Assembly (NCBI GenBank): GCA_014529385.2
Contig: CM043962.1
Location: forward strand, 149,726,647 to 149,790,646
DNA length: 64,000 bases
Source: Adiantum capillus-veneris
Taxonomy: Eukaryota; Streptophyta; Polypodiopsida; Polypodiales; Pteridaceae
Direction of reading: 5' to 3'
Position numbers and translations under genes: made by a program. How positions within the stretch are numbered: position 1 is the stretch's first letter; each line of letters begins with the position of its first letter. The notes below the pieces were generated by a model. That model saw only the letters and a list, made by a program, of their open reading frames with translations, was not told the DNA's origin and searched no databases. Of this stretch, positions 36,432-47,730 are shown in pieces.

Positions 36432-36826
36432 ATGAACCTTAGATATGGTCGTGTACTAGGAAACCAAGGCATATTTGGAGAAACCTCCAGTAGAGTATCC
36501 ACAGAAAAAAGTGTGAATCAAGGTAATCCCTTGCACACTATCCTTGAGGAAGTCTCAAACACTTTTTCAGATTCAACATCTGAAATGTCTTCCTATTCGA
36601 CTCACTCAAAAACCGGAACGACAGTGCGCTATAAGCATATACTCTCTTTTTATAAAACTAATCACCATGGAGCTCAAGTTTACTTGGATCTTAACAAAGA
36701 GTATGCTATCTGCATTGATGACCATGGTATTGAGTTTGAAGAGGAGATCAGGGCAAACAAACAAAGAAAAATGTACACTGATAGAAATGGAACTCAGTAT
36801 TTACAAGTTGAAAACATAGCTTTATG
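36432..36826 (+). pseudogene. family C first gag-like frame, N-terminal part (copy 1)
   Basis: Open for ~130 codons: FSDSTSEMSSYS, HHGAQVYLDLNKEYAICIDD, EFEEEIRANKQRK and DRNGTQYLQVEN. The same protein is readable at 46850-47050 in copy 2, where it continues NPDVIDKWGLEVNIIILDMAA. The open frame here is chimeric after 36826, because it reads on into antisense family D sequence. Function unknown; gag by position (between primer site and gag core). Confidence 0.55.
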
Positions 36827-38042
36827 GGCTGAAATAATCGTCAGGTTGACGACTGGTGAGGCGGTCTTTAAGTGCATGGAGTGTCTTCTTATATCTGATC
36901 TTTCTTTTTTTGTCTGGAACTTGCAAAAATTGCATAGTGACTCTGTTCTTGAGCTCGATGGCTGAGTAGCCTATAAATCTGGAAGCTAGCTTGTTGATCA
37001 CTGGCCCAAAAATCTTCGTTTGCCAAGTGAAAAACCCTGTGTAGAACGCTTCCTCAAAAGCCAACATATTATGAGATGGCAAAAACATGCAGCGGGTGTA
37101 GAAGCCATAGAGGACTTCTTTGGAAGGTTGGCCGCTTAGGTCTTAGCATAGACCCTTATTGCCCTCAAGAGAGGACATCCACGGTGCTCCTGCTTGCTCA
37201 GGCTCATGAAAAACTTCAATGCATGTGAGCAGCATCCGGCAAATTTTGTAGAGCATAGCACATGAAAGATCAGGGAGACTTTTGAAGAATGCCATGGCAC
37301 CCGTTAGGGTTTTCACCGTGTATTTCTATGTCGGCGTTCCCTTCTCTGGAGCTAGCAATCTTGATTAATTCAGCCATGTAGGCCGCTTCTTTGTCATTGC
37401 CTCATGTGCTTGCAACGTCCTTACTCTTGGTACATGACAAAAATTTGAGTCTTTTTGAAGTGCCACAGGTGCTCTTGTGAACAGAATCAAGTATCTAGGA
37501 TTCTTGTTCAGCCAGCTCTTTCTCCACTTGGGGTGGACTTCATCTAAGCCTTCTGTTTGCATGTCTTTATATAGTCGTTCCTTAACCTGTAGCAACTTTA
37601 CCTTGATCAAGGAATATGGCAGTGATTGCTGATGCCATTGTGCATTGATTTGGTTGGGAGTGAGTTGAGTAACATTGACAGAATGAAGAACTCTCAACTC
37701 CCAATCCATTGCTGCTTTCCATTGTCGTCTGTCTCTTGGGAAACCTTCTCCTTAAGTGCATCTTCTTTAGCTTTTGACAGTTGGACCATTGGCACTTCAT
37801 CGGCTTCTATTAATGGTACCTGTAAGTCATCTTCTCCGCCTAGCCCTTCTACCAGCTGTGTTTCCATTTTAGCGAAAGAGACTGACCTTAAAAATTAACT
37901 TCAATTACTTGCACACACATCATCAAATAACACTAATTTGAGTTACACACTCAAAAACTAATGAAATTAGTTGTAAAATTCTCTATTCTAAACATCCTCT
38001 TCTCACTAGCTTAGGATTTCGATCCTCGGCAATGATACCAAA
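36827..38042 (-). pseudogene. LTR family D interior, 5' part, with primer site
   Basis: Directly inside the LTR, minus 38042-38019 reads TTTGGTATCATTGCCGAGGA.., a diverged tRNA-Asp-type primer site. The first frame starts at 37866 (METQLVEGLGGEDD..), rich in acidic residues, and breaks after ~55 codons. Further frames give WRKSWLNKNPRYLILFTRAPVAL and FLPSHNMLAFEEAFYTGFFTWQTKIFG. I do not recognise the protein; by position it is gag. It is cut at about 36826. Confidence 0.5.
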
Positions 38043-39017
38043 TGTAGGGAGGTGTTGTAGCAACGGCCTAATCGCAACCCACACAAAATTATCAATTTGT
38101 GGATCGGTAACCCGACTAGCGCGTGGAGGCATGAACGTCATAGGATGCATCAAAATAGAGGATTCAAGGGATTCTTCTACCCATCATAGAGAGAAGCCAT
38201 GAAAGGAGATTCCTCTGATCAACCACACAATCCTACTTACTAATCACTTTGTACACAATCATGTGATTGAAATTAACCTTTCACATAAATCACCCTAATC
38301 ACAACTCCTAATCACACACAAGTACACAAGCATGCAATTAACATACCTACTTTGCATTAGTGTGGCCATTCTAGTCCAACCCCTCAATGCTACTACGTAT
38401 GCACACACACTAGCCACACACCTTGTAGAGAGAGAGAAAGAGAGGGAAGGCATAGCCTTCACACACCATGGCCAATGGTGTGGATAGAAGAGATTAACTA
38501 AAAATTTATCTAGAGATCTAACATCACACTAATACAATCTCACTTCACATAATCAAAACAAAGAGAGAAAGAGAGGGAAGGCATAGCCTTCACACACCAT
38601 GGCCAATGGTGTGGATAGAAGAGATTAACTAAAAAATGGATTAGAGATCTAACATCACACTAATACAATCTCACTTCACATAATCAAAACAAAGAAGACT
38701 AATAAAAAAGAAAGTGCAATTATTAGAAATCAAGAGCTACATGGGCATGGAAAGCCCATGAGCCTCATGACCATCCAATCTACAAAGAAGAGAGCCACCC
38801 AAGAATGACTTCTTATTTAGCATAGGGCTCTTTTATAGTTTTGCGCTTCAAGCCCTTCAACTATGGAATAAATTTGAGCCCTTTAGCCTAAGCTTATACA
38901 ATTTGGAACACCTAAATGAGCCCAAGGTCTTATACAATGAATATGAAATATTGTGTATAATAGCACATCCCTAGTTTGGTGCATAATCGGTATAGCATGT
39001 GGTAGCCGCTGCTAACA
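38043..39017 (-). repeat. 5' LTR of family D, inserted in Copia-1b
   Basis: 975 bp; on the minus strand starts TGTTAGCAGC and ends CTCCCTACA next to the primer site. Matches 58042-58879 (the 3' LTR, plus strand) along its length. It carries a 131-bp internal tandem duplication (38437-38695) that the other LTR lacks. A TATAAAAGAG box lies in the middle. Confidence 0.8.
38437..38695 (-). repeat. 131-bp tandem duplication inside the family D LTR
   Basis: The GAGAGGGAAGGCATAGCC.. block through ..CACTTCACATAATCAAAACAAAG is present twice (GGCATAG at 38449 and 38580). Contains a near-palindromic CACACCATGGCCAATGGTGTG in each copy. Confidence 0.9.
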
Positions 39018-40260
39018 ATGTATGACAAGAACTTGAACGAGTACAACTAGACATAGGTGCATCCAATTTACTATCATGCAAAGTATGCACCAACCATTTT
39101 GGCATACCTCTATTTTCATCCCTTTCCACATCAAGTATATCATGTACATCTGCATCAGTAATAGGCTGATCTGTAGCATTTTCAAAAAACCCCATAGGTT
39201 GTACATTTGCCTCATTTGAATTTACATTCAAGTTTCCACCAATATAAAGAGGCAACAAAGTGTCATAAATGTCCTGTGAGCTTACATTACTATCTCTAGT
39301 ACATGACAACAAAGGTTGAAGAGAATCTTCCACAAACATAACATCTCGTAAAACTAAGATATATTTTGTTTGTGGATAGAATAACCTGAAACTTTTTCTT
39401 TCAATATTATAATTCACAAAAATTCATTCAACAACATTATCATCCAGTCTTTTGCATTGCGTTTATGGCACCAAATCATAAGCTAAATATCAAAAAACGT
39501 GCCTGTAATCAATAGATGGCTTCTTATCATGTCACGCTTCATAAGGATTCATAGACTGCGAAGATTTTGTAGGACACATGTTAAGTACGTAAGTAGCACA
39601 CATGATGGCCTTGAGCCAAAACAAATGTGGAAAAGCTTGACTCTTGACTATATATCGAGCCATCTCTATAAGCGACATGTTTTTCCTTTCAGCAACACCA
39701 TTTTGTTGAGATGTATATAGCACTGTACATTGGTGTTCTATCTCACGATTAGCCAAAAATGCATTAAACTCATAAGAGATATACTCCCTCGTCAATCTGA
39801 ATGGAGGGTGCCCATAGAGACATTTTTCGCCATAGCCAAGAATTGCTTGAAATGCATGATTAGCCCACAATTAGCCAGATATGCATTAAACTCATGAGAC
39901 ATATACTCCCCCCCTTGATCTAAATAGAGGGTGCCAATAATACATTTAGATAAATTTTCAGCCATAGCCAAAAATTGCTTGGAGTACATGAACACTTTGG
40001 ACTTAGCTTTAAGCGGATACACCCATGCATGCCTAGAGTAATCATCAACAAAAGTCACGAAGTATAGGTAATTTCCTAAGGATGGAGTTTGCATAGGCCC
40101 ACAAACGTCACTATGTACAAGTTACAATCTGCATGTAGCCCTCATTGAACCGTCCTTTGGAAATTTATAATACTGCACCTTAAATACAACCTTCACAAAC
40201 ATGCTTTGAAAGTGCTTCAAGAGGTAGCAAAGAAGCAACATATTTTGCAAATGCAACAAA
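39018..40260 (-). pseudogene. Copia-1b integrase
   Basis: WHARFGHLNFASLLHLQ (zinc region), then MQTPSLGNYLYFVTFVDDYSRHAWVYPLKAKSKV, YLDQGGEYMSHEFNAYLA (second Asp), YTSQQNGVAERKNMSLIEMARY (catalytic Glu) and FLNMCPTK-type C-terminal block, ending RSSSCHT at 39020 where the family D LTR begins. Stops and a ~120-bp internal duplication are present. The missing 3' part of this element appears at 58880. Confidence 0.8.
39752..39990 (-). repeat. ~120-bp tandem duplication in Copia-1b integrase
   Basis: The block coding KQFLAMA(E/K)N..GTL..D.GG..(M/I)S(H/Y)EFNA(Y/F)LAN is read twice in succession, with about 80 percent identity between copies. It duplicates the region around the second catalytic Asp. 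Confidence 0.75.
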
Positions 40261-41034
40261 CTAGCAAAATTTAGATGCCCAAAACGTGCATGCCAAAGTT
40301 TTTTTAATGCAAAACAGCCTTTGAATCCACAACTGCATTTGCAAAATTTTGCCACACTCCGTCACACAAAGTGAGCTTATACAGCCCACGACATAAAATG
40401 CCAGATGCAACAATTTCATCACCAAACTAGTATCATGAACTGGACATTTGTCATCCACAAATTTGATAACAAGACCAAGTCTAGCAAGTTTTGATACAGA
40501 CAAAAGGTTCTTTTTTATCCTAGGTACATAAAGTGCATCAATAAGTGTGAAAGAACTATCATTTGCAACAATTAACATAATCTTTCCAAGTTCCTTGATC
40601 AGATAAGAGGCATTGTTGGCACAAGTGACTATATTCCCATGAGGGACATACTTGAGAGAGGTAAACAAGTCACAATGTGAAGTGATGTGCCTTGTAGCAC
40701 CACTATCAAAGTACCACACATGTGAATCTGTAAGAACTGAAATACATGCATCATGGACAGAAGGATCATAAGTGCACTCTGCACTAAATGCCCACTTTGC
40801 GTCTCCATCAATATCACAATCTCCTTTCACAGAAGATTCTACAAGAGCTGCACTTGTAGTGGAACCAACCTCTTTCTTCTTGGATTCTTTTGTCATCAAT
40901 ATAGGACACTCCTTTATTAAGCGATTATTAGCCTTGCAATAATGGCAATGCATCTTCTTTTTTTCTTTTTCATCAGAATTCCAAGAAGAGGTGCTGCCAG
41001 CAGAAGCATTAGGAACACGTGATTTTCCACTCAC
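40261..41034 (-). pseudogene. Copia-1b gag end, protease and pre-integrase
   Basis: A 257-codon open stretch with CHYCKANNRLIKECP (zinc knuckle), SSVKGDCD.. linker, VWYFDSGATRHITSHCDLFTSL (protease with intact DSGA), CANNASYLIKELGKI, SFTLIDALYVPRIKKNLLSVSKLARLGLVIKFVDD. It shifts frame near 40430. The best-preserved protease of the Copia-1 copies on this window. Confidence 0.8.
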
Positions 41035-41878
41035 TCAAGAACCATAAGAAGTGGCTACATCCATCTTTTCTTTGAGCAACAAAAAGATCATGTTCAATTG
41101 CACACAGTTAGTTGTGTTCTTTCTTGAAAGTAGCTCTTGCAATAGCAATGTGCATAATGCATCAAACTTGACAACATCAAGATTTTCTTGGGTCATAAGT
41201 CTCCAAGTACTAGCAAAAGTCTGATAAGAATGTGGCGTGCAACAAGAACAATCTGCACGAGTGAACTGTCAAAAATGTCTTTGCCTACAAAAATGAGTTG
41301 CTCATTAATATCCTTAATACTAGCAAGGAAAGTGTCCATGTCATCTTCCTCATGCATAATCTTTGACTCCAATTCTTTCCTAGCTCTTTATGCAACAATG
41401 CAATTTTAGCCTCATTGCGACTTGCATAAAGACCAGCCGGAATATCCAAGCCTATTTTGCTGATTTAAATGAGTGAATGTCAGGAGTAAAGTGCACTTCA
41501 CAGATAATGCAATCAATGCATGAGATTGTGCATCTCTAACATCCCAATGAGACTGCTCAATCACATGCAAAATAGATATAGCAACAACAGTCCTGCCACC
41601 AAAACCTGCAACATCCTCAACAGAGCATGTATGCACAAAAGGCAGACGTATATCAATGCCTTGCACAACATTTCAAACACCCTTTAGAACAAGAACATGT
41701 TTCATCATGTAAGCCCACATTGGGTAATTATCTCCCATCCAATTTATCCCCAGCAGTAAACAGCTTGAAAACTTTTGTGTTTTTAGCCATGATTATACTT
41801 GATTTGAAAAATGCCCAAAAAGAGGAAAAACAAAGTAGAACCAACACCTGATATAAGGATGGGACTTTTGTTGGAGGT
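41035..41878 (-). pseudogene. Copia-1b gag and leader remnant
   Basis: Start-like MAKNTKVFK at about 41791, then heavily broken frames with CSVEDVAGFGG, WDVRDAQSHALIALSVK and SRNEAKIALLHKEL. Above 41791 about 85 bp of leader remain before the LTR of gypsy B cuts in at 41879; the Copia-1b 5' LTR is absent. Confidence 0.65.
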
Positions 41879-42158
41879 TGTTACGTGAATTCACCCCTTC
41901 CTAGCTTGCTCCACTTTTGAATCAAATGGTAGAGTCACTCTAGGGCTTAAGTCCTCATCCAACAGTCTCTCCAAGGAGGTGTAGTCTACAAAATGAGACC
42001 CCCTTCTAAAGGTTAATGTTAAAACTCCCTAGGCCTTTCGTTAAGCTAGGCCTATGCTTGAGATGCTTGATGACTAAGGTGCATGGCTAAGCTAGGCTTG
42101 TGCTTGAAGTCAAACCATATCCCTACAAGGAGGGGGCGAGCCCTTAAGCTAGGGGCAT

Positions 42159-42196
<38 letters not shown>

Positions 42197-43406
42197 CACA
42201 CTTAATAAACACATGCTTGATTACCAGGGTGCTTGAGGTGCTTAAGGTACTCGGGGGCCAAGGTGCTTGAGGGGCTTGAAAGGCAAACAAGGGCCTACAA
42301 AAGAGGGGGCGAGCCTAGAGAGTAGGGGATAGGATTGAATAGTCTTTCACTCACCCAAGGGACACCCCTTCCTCAAGAGGCATATGGGACACATGTCAAG
42401 CTCCTGGCAAGGTTTTCCCCATAGTGTGCCTAAAGCCTATTGGATGGCCTTGAGAGAGGTCCAATGAGAATTTAGTTGAATTAATTAATTGTTTAAGCAT
42501 TATTCAAGCCCTCTCTCTCAAAGTGGAAAGGAGGACACTCGTCCAAAGACTACCTCTATTGCTTGAAATGACCTAAGCTTGTGATTGGCTAGGTTTGACA
42601 TGCGCCAATGAGCTGGAGGCATGAGCTACAAGGAGGGGTCGACCCAAGAAAGGAGGGGGGGTGCTTGTAAGATATACACCCTCACACACACTCACACACT
42701 CTCTCTCATTGTGTGAATTGCAAGAACTCCATATCCTTCTCCAAGCTAGAGAAATTGAGAGCCTACACCCACAACCCTTGGCTATGGAATACAAATCCAA
42801 TTAAGAGCCATGATCCAAATTGCAAGCTTACCATCTTCTTCATCTCCATTACTATGCTACTATGCTATGCTAAGCTACAAGAGTGATAACAAGTGAGGAG
42901 ACCATGTCTTTCACGTATATTACTTCTTCTTCCTCTTCCCTTCCCTCACTCCATGCTAGCTCTCTTCACCTTTGAAGGTGTTTGAGGTCTTGGGATTGAG
43001 GTTGGGGATATGTTAATGCTTTTTCAAGTTAGTTAAGGGCATACTTTTGGTGTATGAAGGCTACCATCTTCATTGCACCAACGAGGTCTCAAGGAACACA
43101 ATCTTGTACTGTACCAAGTCTCTCTTTATGGGAGAATCTATAATACAAAAGCCTTTTGGAGGGGTGACCGGCACCACATAAATCCGATCCTCAATTGTTG
43201 TCAATTTCTCTAATCCTCTCTCTCTCTCTCTCTCTCCGTGTGTGTGTTACAAGTATTTTTCATACCAAGCTAATTAGGTGTGATGTTATTTTGCTACCTT
43301 TAATCAATTACTCTTCTTATGCTCTTCAAGAATTCTCTTAAAGGAAATGCTCACTATTGTTAGTTTATTTCCACTACAGTCAATGTTTTAGCCATATTCC
43401 GTTACA
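41879..43406 (+). repeat. LTR of gypsy B (family 1), 5' copy
   Basis: 1.53 kb, TGTTACGTG..CCGTTACA, ending at a primer site TTGGTATCATAGCT (43407). From about 42010 on it aligns with the other family-1 LTRs (for example 42040-42340 with 52980-53310). The first ~130 bp differ from their TGTCATAAA.. start. Contains (GA)n at 42162-42194 and (CT)n(GT)n near 43217-43248. Confidence 0.8.
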
Positions 43407-43777
43407 TTGGTATCATAGCTATTGGTTTCTCTTTTCTTGCTTAAGAAGAGAGGTCCTTAAGTTATCCATGAAAGGTTGGACATGTTCATTTCAAGAGGGT
43501 AAGTGGGACAGGGATCTATTATCTTGGTTGAAAAGGACTTAGTTCAAGGTACACCATTGGGAACTATAGACTTAATAATGGAGTCTTTCGGGCCTTACCT
43601 TTGGTTTAACCATTATTGAGCTACTAGCAAGCTCAACAAGAACCATAATCAACCGAGCAATGTTAGACCCTCTCCACTACTCTTTGCAATCAACAGTCTC
43701 TAGCCCACGGGTGTTGCTGCTTGAGAGCTAATTTTCAAAAGTAAAGAAGAGTAACAACTAATGTTTTTGAAGGTACC
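43407..43777 (+). promoter_or_regulatory. gypsy B primer site and leader
   Basis: TTGGTATCATAGC is an initiator-tRNA-type primer site with one change. The leader resembles, on the opposite strand, 17780-18139 of gypsy A. Gag is absent: the sequence switches to a family C LTR at 43778. Confidence 0.7.
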
Positions 43778-44687
43778 TGTTAGCAACAAGCTAACTCGAA
43801 TAACATTTTTCGGAGTTTTTATTGTAAAAACACTTATTGTTTTGATAAATCGAGAATGTTGTAACTCCTACTTTCCAGATAAACAGTGTATTTGATGAGC
43901 CGAGGCTACAAGATTCCATATTGTATCAACCTATCTTTAGTTAGATCTCCCAGATTATTAGTTTTGACCACAGAAACCTTGGCTAAGGTATAAAAGCCAA
44001 AATTTTTAAGTATTTTGCAACTTTTTGGATAATAGAACACAGCGTGAGCTAACGGCGCTCACTTCTCTCCTTCTCGCGCTTTCTACTCCCTTCCCGGTTG
44101 TCACATTGCAGTGTCATCTATTGCGTTGCAACCGTAGATAAGAGCTCTACGCGTTGACGTAACCATTTTTTGGTAATCCATAGTTTTTGGCGTCGCCGAC
44201 CCGTGCCTTAATTTCATGATAAGTAGGAATTTAAGCTTAAAAATCATAAAATAAATATAGGCGGGGTAATGGGGCATCGTTGCTAAGCATTTAGATGCAT
44301 TCTGGGTTGAAAACGACTAGGTCAAAAACTCACTGTTGTTAATAATCGTGATTTTTGCACTTGACATAAAGTGAGATTTGAGACCATAAGCATGTGTGCT
44401 TAGGTCTTATCAACATTTCCTAGAAGTTTCTTAACATTTGGATGTCATTTTATGTTGTAAGGTTATGATTTGTTTGCCGATTAGCGACTAGCTTTTGGTG
44501 ATTTTGGTCATTTGAGTGTAACTTGAATTAGATGCGAGTTGTTTGTTGTTTTTCAAGAGATTGACAACCTCTTGTAGCCTCTATGCACAAGTCAAGTCAG
44601 CTTTGTCCCATGGATTGACAATTATGTTCGTGGTTCTCGATATGTCTGCACAATAAGATAGGAATGAGGTTAGAAACCCGTCCCACA
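43778..44687 (+). repeat. 5' LTR of family C copy 2
   Basis: TGTTAGCAACAAGC..CGTCCCACA, about 910 bp, with GGTATAAAAGCC (TATA box) at 43990 and a tRNA-Asp-type primer site TTTGGCGCCGCTGCC immediately after. The last ~285 bp match 34286-34559 of copy 1. Confidence 0.7.
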
Positions 44688-44710
44688 TTTGGCGCCGCTG
44701 CCAAGGATCG
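44688..44710 (+). promoter_or_regulatory. primer-binding site of family C copy 2, tRNA-Asp type
   Basis: TGGCGCCGCTGCCAAGGATCG differs from the complement of the plant tRNA-Asp(GTC) 3' end in the centre and at AAG/GGG only. Confidence 0.75.
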
Positions 44711-45239
44711 AAGAGACCTAAACTAGAGAAAACACGAGCATCTTGTGTAGTTGTCCTTTAACTTCCTCTAGGATCACCTAGAGTCAAAAAATCTTATTTT
44801 TAAAACCGCATAGCTTAAGATTGTCGTCTTTTGCTGTGTAGAGGCAGCTTGGAAGTAGGTTGTACTTGCTAAGTACCTTTTAGAATTGTAGGAATAGATT
44901 AGGATTTTGAGAATGATTGATGGACAAAACAAGTCTTAAGATCAAAGCTCAGAAAACCATAAAAAACAAGAAACCAAGTGTTTGTGGACACTTTCCACAA
45001 CCCCACTGCAGAAGAACCTAGGAGTAGGGTAAATAGAATCTAAGGTGGGATCTCATAACATTGCTCTCTCCAGAAGAATCAATTATGAGTTGTTTATATG
45101 AAGTTGCAGAATTTCAGGTCTACGACTGGAAACAACACCAAAAGATTGTCAACTACTGAATCCAGTTGGAGATTATGCTTTAAAAAGTTGTATGAACCAG
45201 TGGGTAAGCTTAAGGACATATTTGAGGTAAATTTTCAAG

Positions 45240-46345
45240 AGTTTGCAAAAACTCAAATTATTTACTTTTTCTTGACATTTTAGGCCAAATTTAGTTTTGA
45301 CTTGACTCAAAGGCTTAAAATAGATCATAAAAAGCTGTCCATTGGAAAAGTTTTTAAAAATGCTCATTTTAGGCCAAAAGTAAATAATCGCGATTATTTA
45401 CTTTCATTTCAAAAGTGACCAAGGCTGATACCAGAGACTCTATGCATGTGTACAAACATCTTTTGTAAAGGCCCATAGAATTTGGATGACCAAACTGACC
45501 AAAACCTTGGTAAAAACTGAAATCTGTATTAATTGTTGAGAACTTGAGTGAGAACTGGGAAAATGTTGTTCAAGCTTAGTGAAACTTGACTCAGAGGTTT
45601 ATATTGAAGTGTTAAACAAGTGTTCGTGCTTTATTTATCAAAAAGATGCAAAAAATTGCCAGAAGTAAATAATCACGATTATTCGCTTTTGTCCTATTTC
45701 TCAACTTTTTTGACCAACCCAGCATACCACTAGTTTTAGCATGTTACATTAAGCCAACAAATCAGATTTAGTGAGATTTGGATCATTGAAGTGAAAATTG
45801 TGGCCAAATTTGTAAAGTCAGTCTGCAGACATAAAACTGTTGACCATTTGAACATGGATTATCCAAACTTGATGAAACTTGGCTAGGGGGCTTAAGTTGA
45901 GCTGCTTAACTATTATGTGTCAACATTGTGGCAAAAAGTTGCACAAAAATACCAAGAGTAAATAATCGCGATTATTTATATCTGCTACAAAAGTGGACAT
46001 TTTTGCACATTTGAGTATACCATAAGGCCAAGCATATCAAGTAGACCACACAAATCAAATTTGGTGAAATTTGGATCACAAAAGTGAGACTTAAAGCCAG
46101 ATTCTGTAAAACCGAGTCTGTGGACACGAAAGAATTGATAACTTGGACAAATTTTGTTCAAACTCAATGAAACTTGTCTAGGAACCATAACAAGTTGAGT
46201 AAAACAAGCCAAAAAGTGTAAAAATTTGAGGAAAGTAAATAATTATGATTATTTACTTCTGATACACAAAGATAGAATTTTGGACTTTTGAGCTTGTACA
46301 GTGTTAGAACAACATAATACAAGGCCACTGGTCGATTTTGGGTTC
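45240..46345 (+). repeat. ~285-bp tandem repeats each with a palindrome (copy 2)
   Basis: Four palindromes: 45377-45404 (28 nt, perfect, arms AAAGTAAATAATCG), 45664-45687 (imperfect), 45959-45978 (perfect, arms TAAATAATCG) and 46233-46258 (centre changed to TATG). Spacings are about 287, 293 and 276 bp. A half-site AATTATTTACTTT is at 45257, about 120 bp before the first. The whole block is untranslated leader, between primer site and the gag-like frame. Confidence 0.9.
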
Positions 46346-46639
46346 AATCGGATCCAGATTAGTACATGTTCACTCAGTTTCCAGGTTGCAGATTAGTCCT
46401 TTGACTTTTTGCAAAAGTAGAATCTGAAAGTCTCAATTGCTGACTCACTTAGCTCAAATTGAAGTGATACACATAGACCAGTCACAATAGTTAGTAAAAA
46501 TTGTACAGTCTTTGTGAAAGAATAGCTAACTTGATTAAAACTGATACAGGAATCATGTTGTAGACAAGGAATTGAAAGCTTGACAGGAGTTGCACTCGAG
46601 TCAAGTGGAAGAAACTGATAACAAGTCAATCCGACGGTA

Positions 46640-47730
46640 AGTACTCTATCCAGGCCTTCACAAGTCTATATGAACCTAGATCTAGTCGTATACTAACAAA
46701 CTAAGGCATATTTGGAGAGACTACTAGTAGAGTATCCACCGAAGAGAGTGTGAATCAAGGCGATCACTTGGACACTATCTTTGAAGAAGTCTCAGACACT
46801 TTTTCATAATCAACATCTGAAATGCTTCCTATTCGACTCATTCAGAAATCGGAACAACAGTGCGATATAAGCACATACTCACATTTTATAAGATCAATGG
46901 CCATGGAGCTCAAGTTTACCTGGATCCTAATGAAGAGTATGCCATTCGCATTGATGACCACGACATATAGTTTGAAGAGGAAATCAGGGCAAACAAACAA
47001 GGGAAAATATACATGGATAAAAACGGGACTTGCTATTTAAAAGTTGAAAACCCTGATGTGATAGACAAATGGGGGTTAGAAGTAAATATCATAATTTTGG
47101 ATATGGCAGCAAAAGAAGGACCACCGACTTTAGAATTTGAGGGATACGATCAAGTTGATTTGAAGCCTTTGAAACGGTTTAGCATGGATAATCCTAGGAT
47201 CGGAGTCTATTGTTGGGAGGATAGAAACGTCAAAGTTCTTCTATAGACTTCTCGTGCCAAATCATGACAACTAACACCCATGAAGATCATCTATATGTTC
47301 AAAGTCAAAGACAAAGGTTCACCAGATCTACCAATCTACCCATTTAGGGATTGTTATAACAATAACTTTGTTATGATGAGTCCTGAGGAGGTGGAACAAA
47401 CCAAATACCAAGGGTACTCCATAAGAGATTGGATATTGGGCCAAGGACCAGGGCCAAGGACCAGAAACTATTCCAAGAGAGGAACTCCGCGAGAGATCTT
47501 TTGGGAGTAATGTTAAAAAAGCCGAATCTGCCTCATCACAAAGAAAACCAGGTGACACTAAAGCCAGTCCAGGGCTACATGAGTCGCTATTTCCAATAGA
47601 CTGGTTTGAAGGACTCGGGACAGGACCAATTGCCAGGAGACCTGGAGTTGAGCCAAATAGACGTGTCAGACCAGCTGATTTTAAAAAATGGGTCAGAAAA
47701 TAGAGTGAATTTGGGGATCCATATGACCAC
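46640..47730 (+). pseudogene. family C gag-like region (copy 2)
   Basis: In shifting frames: EEIRANKQGK, YLKVENPDVIDKWGLEVNIIILDMAAKEGPPTLEF, DLKPLKRFSMDNPRIGVYCWEDRNVKVLL, then IYPFRDCYNNNFVMMSPEEVEQTKYQGYSIRDWILGQG. I do not recognise a named domain. The dense charged/aromatic character and position suggest the N-terminal part of gag. Several stops. Confidence 0.5.

Larger units (their letters stand above)
34286..36826 (+). mobile_element. LTR family C, copy 1 (truncated at both ends)
   Basis: Homologous to 44405-47050 in the same orientation. Contains the end of an LTR (to 34559), a tRNA-Asp-type primer site, a ~1.9-kb leader with palindrome-bearing tandem repeats, and the start of an open frame at 36432. 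The left side abuts gypsy F RT and the right side switches to family D sequence at about 36826. Confidence 0.75.

Noticed and set aside
36432-36965. A 177-aa intact gene
   Set aside because: The last third is read through a junction into antisense sequence; the first part matches a broken gag-like region at 46.8 kb.
45240-46345. CRISPR-like or integron-like array because of regularly spaced palindromes
   Set aside because: The spacers are homologous to each other, the context is a plant LTR element leader, and no associated genes exist.
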